Assembly: GCA_018857735.1 (NCBI GenBank) | Contig: JABMCL010000954.1 | Location: forward strand, 312,501 to 376,500 | DNA from: Alviniconcha marisindica | Lineage: Eukaryota > Mollusca > Gastropoda > Provannidae | DNA: 64,000 bases | Reading direction: 5' to 3' | Part shown: one piece after another, positions 1 to 10,804 of the stretch | How positions within the stretch are numbered: position 1 is the first letter of the stretch | How the letters are laid out: every line of letters starts with the position of its first letter | Notes under the pieces: model-generated | The model's input: only the letters and a program-made list of their open reading frames with translations | Told to the model about the DNA's origin: nothing | Database searches by the model: none | Program-made: the position numbers and the translations under genes

Positions 1-829
1 TTGCATGAATTCGCAGTGTGATACTGGTAACAAATGAAATCTCTGCATCTCTTCAGTAAGGCATGAATGAGGTATGTTGAAAAGACGCAAGGTGTTCTTT
101 TTATCTTTGCAAGTTCAGTAGTATGTGTGTGGCCTCCAGCAGCAAACTGTACCATGTGCTGCAGAATGAGTGTCTCAATAATGCACAGCATTCAGGTTGC
201 TGTGTGCAATGGCAGCAGTCCCACTCCAAGTCCACCTTCGAAAAAGATCATTCTCTGAGCAACACAGACGTCAGTTAAACGTTCTCCCACACACTGATAT
301 ATATATATACTGTTCTTTGGCTGTTTGGGCAGAAGAACTAATTTAAGCGAGACTAGTCAATAACTGAGTAAGGGCAACCAGGCCCCATTGGCACGGCTGA
401 TGGCTGTGTCTTCTTCTGTGCTGATTGCACAATGTGGAGCTCAGTACCTGGGTAGCAGTCTGGGGCAGACAGCTGATGCTGAAGCAATGCATTATGAATG
501 ACCCTTGTGTTACCATGGCTGGGTGGAACCGATTAAAGAAAAGAAAATCTTTTGTATTGTAATTGTGTCCAACTTAAACATTACAAAGACTCTGACACTT
601 TTAGTGCATGTGGATTATTTTGTTGTTTCATAGTCCACTGAACTCAGGCATGGACTACAGGATCTTTAAGCTGGTGCTGTGGTATTTTTTTGTATTGTGT
701 CCAACTTCAACATTACAAAGACTCTGACACTTTTAGTGCATGCTGGATTATTTTGTTCTTTCCATAGTCCACCAAACTCTGACGTGGACTACAGGATCTT
801 TAACATGTATATGTGACCTATTTGCATGC

Positions 830-888
<59 letters not shown>

Positions 889-1083
889 TACACACACACA
901 GGGGGGAGCTTGGTTTGTAGTCTCATCTGAAGTTAAATTTATCAAAGATGGTTGTGTGTTTTTGATTCTCAAGCAGTTTAAATGCTCAGCAGAGTTTCAG
1001 CAGCTTTAGTTTTCTTGACACTATGGTCCACCGAAGCAATGCATTATGAATGACCCTTGTGTTACCGATTCACCAATTTTCAG
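1..1083. other. Intron of SLC2A13-like gene, repeat-rich
   Basis: I see no exon here. A block containing GCATTATGAATGACCCTTG occurs at about 487 and 1040 (and again at about 1287). A unit beginning GTGTCCAACTT and ending GGACTACAGGATCTTTAA is repeated in tandem at about 566-690 and 697-804. A (TA)n tract lies at about 832-886, followed by a short CA tract. Because the first recognised exon starts with a split codon in the middle of the transporter, this stretch should be the intron before it. Confidence 0.6.
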
Positions 1084-1243
1084 GAATTGCATCCATGACG
1101 GTGCCAGTTTACATAGCTGAGGTGGCCCCCTCTCACTTGCGTGGGCGGTTGTTAACGGTCAACGTGCTGTTCATCACTGGTGGTCAGTTCATCGCCAGCC
1201 TGCTGGATGGAGGGTTTAGCTACGTGCAGAAGGGAGGCTGGAG
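1084..1243 (+). CDS. SLC2A13: SLC2A13-like exon a
   Basis: The acceptor is ACCAATTTTCAG and the donor GTCAGT. The exon starts two bases into a Gly codon and encodes the [17 protein letters not shown] segment (the sugar-porter cytoplasmic loop motif with RGR) through the ITGGQF helix to GGW plus a split Arg codon. It is 160 nt long. Confidence 0.93.
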
Positions 1244-3509
1244 GTCAGTGACAGTGTATGAATGATGTACAGAGTGTCTCAGAATAGATGGATTATGAAT
1301 GACCCTTGTGTTACCATGGCTGGGTGGAACCGATTAAAAAAATCAAAAAATCTTTTGTAATTGTGTCCAACTTCAACATTACAAAGACTCTGACAGGATA
1401 ATATCCAGTGACAGGATAATAATTTATTACTCAGACATGAAGCCCCAAAAGATTACATTTCCTAGAAGCTGATACGGTAACAATTTAAAAAAATGAAGAT
1501 TTGAGGTCTCTAGCTCAAAAACTGAAGGTTTGAGGTCAGCTCAAAGGATACATTTATTAGAGCACATGTTCCAAATGACCGCTCCTTCCGACAGAATCTC
1601 TCACCGCATTCACATTGTCAGGAGATCTTGCAGTCTGCTTCCTGCCAGAAATGGGTGTTTCTGCCTTCTTGTTGAGGTTGTTTACTGATCCAGTGGCTTG
1701 AAATTTGTGTGCCCATCGATAAATTAGGTTTTTCTGGGGATAGTTGTTGAAGATGAACTTTCCTGCAAAATTTTCTTTGCACCGTTTTGAACGATTCTGT
1801 CTCCAAATAAGTAATGACGCAAAATATGTTTTCCACTTTTGTCCAAGGCATTTTGATCGATAATTATTAGTTGTTATGGTCTCCTCTCTTCAAATCTGAA
1901 AAAAAAATAGAGTGAAAACATTAATATTGGCAGAATTATTAGCAGTGACATGGGTTCCATGTATTTCAGGACACCCTGTACCACACCAGTACATGTAGTG
2001 TTATCAACAGTGGGTGCAGAAGCAGCTGAATTAAAATAAACACTGTTCTTTTCTTCTGAGTTCTATCCTGGACTCATCAGAAGCAATGAGAAAAGTTCCA
2101 TAGTCCCTTTTATGTGTGTACACAGTAGTACTTTAGTAGACTGTACAACGTGTTTCAAATGTATAATATCATGGCTTTCTAATTCTATGAAGTTCTAGTG
2201 TAGCACAAGTTATGCATGTCTTCTTTTTTTCTTTTTTTCTTTTTTTTCAAGTCCTCTGCTGTGGCCTTATCAGATACAGAAGCCTTGTATAGATATTCAT
2301 TCGCAATTTACATGCATACACAGTCTTTTTCTTCTTAAATTTCTTCCGCTTCTTCTTATTCTACTACTTCTTCTTCCTTTTTCAATAATTCAACTGAAAC
2401 TTTACTAACTACAACTCTATTACTACTTTACTAGTACTACTATACAATCTGACAAATTTGTGAAACTGAGCATATTATATAATTATACAAATCAAATTTT
2501 TCAAATGAAACTTTACTAACTACTACTGTACTAGTACTACTATACAATCTGACAAATTTGTGAAACTAAGCATATTCTATAATTATACTTGCCCTGATGT
2601 AACCGTACCGGTTGACTGGGCATAAAACCCCATGTTACTTACTTACATATATAATTATACGTATACTGCACCAGCTCACCATGTTTCTGCTTCCCTTTCA
2701 GGTACATGCTGGGTTTGGCCGGCGTCCCGTCTCTGATACAGCTGATTGGTTTCCTCTTTCTGCCAGAGAGCCCGCGCTACATCATGATGAAGAAAGGCGA
2801 CGAGGGCCGAGCGCGGCAGATCCTGCAAAAAGTGCGCGGCACCAGAGACGTGGAACAGGAGTTGGAGGAGATCAGGGAGACTTGTCGGCAGGAAGAGGAG
2901 GCCTCGAAAAATGGTAAATTTTATATATATATATACTAAATCCAAACACATAAACGGTTAGAAGGAACGCCAGTTTAACAGTACTTACAGGACATGAGCG
3001 TATTTTCAGGGTGAACCCCTTTTCCAGAGCATTCTCTTTACAAATCAGTAATCAGTTTTGTACAAATTAACCTCGTATCCTTACACATCAATTGTGTGCT
3101 CATATGTAGAGCATTCCCCACCCCCTCGCCCCCCACATCTTTTGCCAATGGTTGCCAATGGGCAGACTGAAAATGAATGACTCTCAGCGTTCTTTTGGGT
3201 TTCAGACAGTGGACCGACGTTACTTCTGATGCTGAAGTCGGGTAACATGCGGCGGGCGCTTGTGGTCGGTTGCGGTCTGCAGCTCTTCCAGCAGCTGAGC
3301 GGCATCAACACCGTCATGTGAGTGCATGCTGCAGGCCCTCCATAGCCATCCGTGACCTTGGTGGAGATCTCTTACTCTTAGCACACCTCACGCCAGCTAG
3401 AACACGCAAGGCTACAGTAACGTTAACTCCCTTTCAAAGTTAGGTAATCAGACACGCTCACATCTTTCAGATCATCTTTGAAATCTCACCTCTCCAAGCT
3501 ATCCTATTG

Positions 3510-3552
<43 letters not shown>

Positions 3553-5602
3553 ACATGCACGTGCAAGCGGAAGTTTGTTTTTGACTGTGTTTTGGCTCTC
3601 TTCTTTGTAATGGACTACGTGCTCCAATTTGGGGAAATAGCACATAAAAGAGTGCATTCTTATTCTTAATCTTATTAACATGCTCCAATTTAGGGAAATG
3701 GCACATAAAATAGTGCATTCTTATTCTTAATCTTATTAACATGCTCCAATTTGGGGAAATGGCACATAAAAAGTGCATTCTTATTCTTAATCTTATTAAC
3801 ATGCTCCATTTTGGGGATATGGCGTATAAAAGAGTGCATTCTTATTCGTAATCTTATTAACATGCTCCAATTTGGGGAAATAGCACATAAAAGAGTACAT
3901 TCTTATTCTTAATCTTATTAACATGCTCCAATTTGGGGAAATAGCACAGAAAAGAGTACATTCTTATTGCTAATCTTATTAACATGCTCCAATTTGGGGA
4001 AATAGCACATAAAAGAGTACATTCTTATTCTTAATCTTGTTGACACACTCCAATTTGGGGAAATAGCACAGAAAAGAGTACATTCTTACTATTAATCTTG
4101 TTAACACGCTCCAATTTGGGGTTAGTTAGTTAGTTGGTGCTTTGAGCCCAGTCAGCCACAAAGGGTTATATCAGGGCTAACCAGTTTGGGGAAATAGTAT
4201 ATAAAAGAGTACATTCTTATTATTAATCTTATTAACATGTTGTGCGCTGCATAATGTGGGGACTACCTTCATCCACGATCGGCTCCTTGCATAACAGTGT
4301 CGACCCTGAGCTGTGTCACAGCACACTGACACCAGCAAGAAAACCAAGGCTACATTAGCATGCTGTTATACGCTGCATAGAACTTTATGTGGGGGACCAT
4401 GGTAACCACGGTAAGCTACGTGCATATAACAGCATCCACCCTGGGCTGTGTTGCTACACATCAACACCAGATTTTGTGTCTTGCACCCTCTCAGTCACAA
4501 CTGTGCACCACCGTGGGTGTTAACCGTTGGGTGTCTCTGTACATGTCCCATGTATATGAGGTTGCTAGGTACAGATCAGTATCATCACAGCCATGGGGAT
4601 AAGTAAGTAAATTGGTGCTTTACGCATCAGTCAGCCAGTGCGGTTATATCATAGGGGAGACAATACTGATTATTATCATTTCGTCCGCTAGCCAAATAGC
4701 TTGGAAATCACACAACAAGAACACCACGGCTACGTTAAAATAGTGTTGCGCACAGTCCATAGTTACCTGGGGACTATTCTCAGCAGTGATAAGCTCCTTG
4801 CCTAACATTAACAGCGTCCGCAGTGTCACAGCATACTGACACTTGCAAGAACGCCAAGGCTACACTATAATGTTGTCATCCTCTGCATTTTTATTTGGGG
4901 ACTGTATTCAACCATGATAACTTCCTTACATACCAGCATCAACCATCCACAAATGGAGATGCTGAAGACAGCGTGTGGCCACCCATGTGGCAGGGTGATA
5001 AAAAATAAAAATAAACAATCAGACACACAGTCCTCTCACACCATAGAATGTATTTGTCAGTGTACAATTGCATATATACTGGGTATGAGTGTGTGTGTGT
5101 GTGTGTGTGTGCATGCATGCACATGCATGCGTGTGAGTGTGGTGTGAGTGTGTACGTGCGTGCGTGCATGTATGTGTGTGTGTGTGTGCATGAATGCATG
5201 TGTGTGTGTGTGTGTGTGTGTTGTGTTTGCAGATAGGCAAACAGCAGTGCCTCACCTCTGTCTTTGTCTGCAGGTACTACAGTGCCTCCATCATCAAAAT
5301 GGCGGGCATCAACAACCAGCACACGGCCATCTGGTTGGCGGCCATGACAGCTGGCATCAACTTCTTCTTCACCTTGGTGGGGGTGTGGCTGGTGGAACGC
5401 ATTGGGCGCAAGCCGCTGATACTGTCCAGTCTTGCTGGTGGGTGGTGCTGCTGGCTGGCTGGCTGTCTGTCTGTCTGTTGCTTGCCTCTGTCTCTGTCTG
5501 CCTCTGTGTGTGTGTACACGTGTGTGTATGTTTTGCCCGTCTGTGTGTTTATCGTGGGTGTGGGTGTTTGTCTGTCTTTTGCTTGCCTCTGTCTCTGTCT
5601 GC

Positions 5603-5638
<36 letters not shown>

Positions 5639-5728
5639 ACGTGTGTGTGTGTGTGTGTGTGTGTACACATGTGTGTGTGTATGTTTTGCCTGTCTGTGTG
5701 TTTATCGTGGGTGTGGGTGTCTTTTTTG

Positions 5729-5781
<53 letters not shown>

Positions 5782-8700
5782 CAGAGAGACAGAGAGACAG
5801 AGAGTCTGTGTTTGGTTGGCAGATGTTGGGGGCGCTTTTCTCTTTTAAGGGTATGTGTCAGTTTGTATGTGTGTGTCAGTGTCAGTGTGTGCATGTGTCA
5901 GTGTGTGTGTCAGTGTGAGCATGTGTTTGGTTAACAGATGTTGGGCAGTGATTTGTTTCTTTTTAGGGTGTGTGTCAGCTGTGTGTATGTCTGTGAGTCT
6001 CTGTGTGTGTGTGTGTGTATGTGTGTACATATGTGTGTGTTTGTGTGTGTGTGTGTGTGTGTGTATGAGAGAGAGGGAGAGAGAGAACGAGAGAGAGTTT
6101 GGGAGTGTGTGTGTGTATGTTTGGCTGACAGACGTTGGGGGTTAGTTGTCTCTTTTTAGGGGATATATCATGTGTAAGAGAAAGGGTGTGTGTGTGTGTG
6201 TCAGTGTGTGTAATGACCCCTGGTTACGCCATTGGGTGGCGTGTTACAGGTGTGATACTCAGTCTGGTGGTGCTAGCTGTAGGGTTTCAGCTGAATGCCT
6301 TCAACTCCCCCCCTGTCACTTTTAAACAGAGCATGGACAACTCCTCCTGCTCTTCTTACAGGTCAGTCACAAGTATCAGAGCAATTTAAAACCCCAGTAA
6401 CAAGCCTTCAGTTTGGTCAAGTTAAAGGTGGTCTGGGTGAATCAGTTCGACACTCCTCATTTCATCTTATCTAATACCAGTTTAATCACGGATCGCATTC
6501 ATTGCAAAAATGTTCATGACTTTTACAGTTTCTGCAACATCACATACATCTTAAGCCCGTTCTTAACTGGGCGAATGTTTGTTCGCCGAACATACTTCGG
6601 ACAGTTCAACGAACTGTGATTCGTTTCTTAATTGAACTTTTAGTTCACTGAACATGGTTCGGACAGTTCGAAGAATTTACTTGTTCTCAACTGGCTTGTA
6701 ATGAGATGCAAGCTTCAGCCCGAACTTACGGCAGACGCGCAGCAGACAGCATGATCGAAAATGTAGGCAAAAGTTAAGTCAAATCAAGTCAATATACTTT
6801 AATCATCCCTCACAGGGTAATTCAACTAACTACTATCTCATTCTGGGTCTCTGAAACAAGGCTGCGCCTCCCACAAGTCAACAAATAAACAAATTCCCTC
6901 CGAAGCGAGTGAAGAACCTAGCGACAACATCATCCATTTTTACTTTTATTTTTTCTTCATCCTCAGGAGAGCTCTGCTCTCAGCCAATCAGAGGCAATGT
7001 TCGTCGAATAGGGCGAATGTTCCCAGAACATGTTGAGCGAAGCTTTTTGGACCCCAATATAGCTTCGACGAATACTTCCAACTAGGTTCGCGAAGAAAAG
7101 TTCACCCAATTAAGAACCAGCTAGCTTTGCCGAATACTTCCAACTAGGTTTGCAAACAAACATTCGCCCAATTAAGAACGGGCTTTAGGTGCAGCTTTTT
7201 GCTGCTGTATGCATTATGAGGTGGGCCCTTCAGATCACTTCAGATCGCTTCAGGTCAGTCTGATAGCATCGTAAAAACAAAGAAATTATCATACCACTTT
7301 TTAAATCCTTAGACCAGTCTTAGAATATGGTAACAGTGCATTGGCACCAAGTTTAACCCCTTCACTGCCAAGATGTCACTTGAAAACGTCCGTCAAAAGT
7401 GCGAAATTCGAAAACCTTTAGCCTTTATGTTTTCATTTTCGCACTGGCATGTGGAAAGATTTTCATCAAAATGCATAGCATTGAAAGTAGATGTGATATA
7501 GAGCCTGCAGTCAACTGTTTGCAGAGATGTCTGTGCTTTTTCTGCCCGGAAACTTTACAGGCTGGGGCAGTGAAGGGGTTAAGAAAAATATAAAGTCATA
7601 CTAAAAATGTGCAAAGATGCTTTACCACGCAAAGATGCTTTACCAAACGTATTACTGGCATAAACAACCTGGAGTATGAACAAATAATAATGGTACTGAA
7701 ATTGCCAAGCCTGGAATACAGAAGAGCAAGAGCTGATATAACCTGAAACTTTTTAAATTATACATGGTTCTAAGCCTTGCTTCCGTAGTTATGTTCCCAC
7801 AAGCTTTCCATCTGATGACCACCTGGTACTGTGCTGACTGGTGGAATGTTCAGTGATGTTTCAGTCTGATTCCAGCATATGTATTCCAGGGAATGGAATT
7901 AATGCCTCATTTGATTGCAGCTGATATCTCTTGTCATCGGTGAATGTTCACCATTATTTATTGTGAAGATTTTATGCAGATTTCATCAGTCTTTTGTTCT
8001 GTTGTTTTAGTTTGTGCAAGCTGTTTGTATGATTTGGACATATTTTGTACGCCTAAATTTTCAGCATACGAAAACGGAAAATTTCAACAACAAAAAACAA
8101 TCCTAAATATTTTGGGATATGTTTCACGGTTCGTTTGTTTTACAGTCCAGAATATGCCCAGTTCTGGGGTTTTGGTGGCACACGTGTAAGTCTCGTGGCC
8201 TCTCGCTGTACTTCATAAAGTACTCTGTACTACATAAAGCGCAATACAACATGCGCAATACAGAAAGTTCAAACTGACACGGTGTCTGTATTGTGCTTTA
8301 TGTAGTCTCAGCACTGAATTCTGGGGTGATTCAAAGCAAGGCTTGTATTTCCGCTGCAAAGTACAAGCATCTACCATTTTTTCTGGAAGCCATGTTAAAA
8401 TTATTTTCAGATTAGTTTCACTGAGAACAAAATCAAACAGAAATGAAAATACTCGAACTTTTCTATAAAAAAGAATAAGAATACTTCAGTTTTAAAGTGT
8501 ACGCTTATTTGTATTAAACAGGTCCGTTTATTGGGCCGAACATGGCAGCCATTTCTCAGGCATTTCACGCAGCATATTTTTTGTGATGTTCTGATTGGCT
8601 GAACCTGCTCAGAGGACTGAAAACCTAGAACCCTCCATCAGGATTATTTTAGTGGCAGTGAAAATACAGCAGCAGGGAAATAATTGTGCCTTCATGTGGG

Positions 8701-9657
8701 GCAAGTGAAGGTTTGATCCAAGCTGGGTGGGTATCCGGCACTTACAGTTTTGGCAATTATGGCACGGTTTGCTCAGTGCTAGTCTGCAATTAAGGCACGA
8801 TTGTCTCCGTGCTCTGCTTAATAAGGTGAGGCTACTCATATATAGTCTGCAGTTATGGCATATTTTGCTTGCTGCTCTGTTTAATAAGGTGATGCTACAC
8901 ATATATAGTCTGCAATTATGGCATAGTTTGCTCACTGCTCTGTTTAATAAGGTGATGCTACACATATATAGTCTGCAGTTATGGCATAGTTTGCTCACTG
9001 CTCTGTTTAATAAGGTGATGCTACTCATATATAGTCTGCAATTATGGCATAGTTTGCTCACTGCTCTGTTTAATAAGGTGATGCTACTCATATATAGTCT
9101 GCAATTATGGCATAGTTTGCTCGCTGCTCTGTTTAATAAGGTGATGCTACACATATATAGTCTGCAATTATGGCATAGTTTGCTCGCTGCTCTGTTTAAT
9201 AAGGTGAGGCTACTCATATATAGTCTGCAATTATGGCATAGTTTGCTCGCTGCTCTGTTTAATAAGGTGAGGCTACACATATATAGTCTGCAGTTATGGC
9301 ATAGTTTGCTCGCTGCTCTGTTTAATAAGGTGATGCTACACATATATAGTCTGCAGTTATGGCATAGTTTGCTCGCTGCTCTGTTTAATAAGGTGATGCT
9401 ACACATATATAGTCTGCAATTATGGCATAGTTTGCTCGCTGCTCTGTTTAATAAGGTGATGCTACACATATATAGTCTGCAGTTATGGCATAGTTTGCTC
9501 ACTGCTCTGTTTAATAAGGTGATGCTACACATATATAGTCTGCAATTATGGCATAGTTTGCTCACTGCTCTGTTTAATAAGGTGAGGCTACTCATATATA
9601 GTCTGCAATTATGGCATAGTTTGCTCACTGCTCTGTTTAATAAGGTGAGGCTACACA

Positions 9658-9711
<54 letters not shown>

Positions 9712-10763
9712 GTCTGCATTTAAAGCACAGTTTGCTCTGTGCTTTGCTTAAATTGATGCAAACTCTGTCAGTCAGTACAATTGCTGTTCAGTATATTGCA
9801 GACTGTTTTTATCATGTGGTACTGGTGTAAGACAGGATGGAAGGAAGATCACCATTGTCACTGAGAAGCACTTTGGTTCATTGAAAACAAAACGACGCAG
9901 GCGTAACTAATATACATTGCGCTTTTTTTGTTTCAGTTCATGTGAAGGGTGTATAGAGGACAAAGGCTGCGGCTTCTGCTATTTGGATTCTGGGGGAGAT
10001 GCAGCCAACGGCTCATGCATCGCTGCGGCCAGTGACGACAGATTCTCCAAAGTGGGGCGGTGCTCAGCCAATGCTACGACGGTGGGCGGATCGGTGGTGT
10101 GGGCTTATGAGTACTGTCCTACGCCCTATTCTTGGATGGCCATATTTGGTCTGGCTCTCTACCTTTTGTTCTTTGCTCCAGGTCAGTACTGGTGGGAAAT
10201 GTGGTAATAATAATAATAATAATGTACTCTTTCATGTGCTATTTCTCCAAATTGGAGCACGTAGCCCATTACAAAGCAAAGAATAAAACATAGTTAAAAC
10301 AAACTTCCATGGGCATGCATGAACATGCACCCATGCATGCATGCACATATGCGTGCATGCATGCACACATACACACACACACTCTCTCTCTCTCTCATAC
10401 ACACACACACATACATACATGCATGTACACATCACACACACATGCACATACACACTCATGCATGCATGTACGCATGCACACACACACGCATGCACACACA
10501 CATACGCACACACACACACACTCTATCTCTCTCTCTTTCTCTCTCTCCCCCTCACACACGCATGCATACACACGTGCACACACACATGCACACACATCAC
10601 ACACACATGCACATGTACACACACACGCACATGCACACACACACACACACACACACACATGCATGTACACATCACATGCACATGCACACACACACTCACA
10701 CACATGCACACACACATCACACACACATGCACATGCACACACACAGTCACGCACATGCACACA

Positions 10764-10804
<41 letters not shown>

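Larger units (their letters stand above)
1244..2701. other. Intron between SLC2A13 exons a and b
   Basis: The intron contains a third copy of the ATTATGAATGACCCTTGTG block (about 1287-1400), a transposon-type HTH remnant (1557-1851, listed separately), a pyrimidine-rich stretch at about 2220-2400, and a degenerate direct duplication at 2396-2588. A short SINE-tail-like piece ending TTACTTACTTAC lies near 2620-2645. Confidence 0.6.

Noticed and set aside
3621..4235. CRISPR-like array
   Set aside because: Units are directly adjacent with no unique spacers, in an animal intron; it is a minisatellite.
5148..6159. Long Cys/Val/Ser-rich or His/Thr-rich open frames over TG/CA tracts (also 10309-11086, 23746-24042, 44082-44453, 45144-45491, 49203-49563, 51031-51381)
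   Set aside because: The residues simply translate dinucleotide repeats, with matching frames on both strands; there are no domains.
8609..9830. Two ~350-codon frames over the 63-bp array
   Set aside because: They are open on both strands because the period is a multiple of three; units show no coding constraint. Kept as a repeat only.
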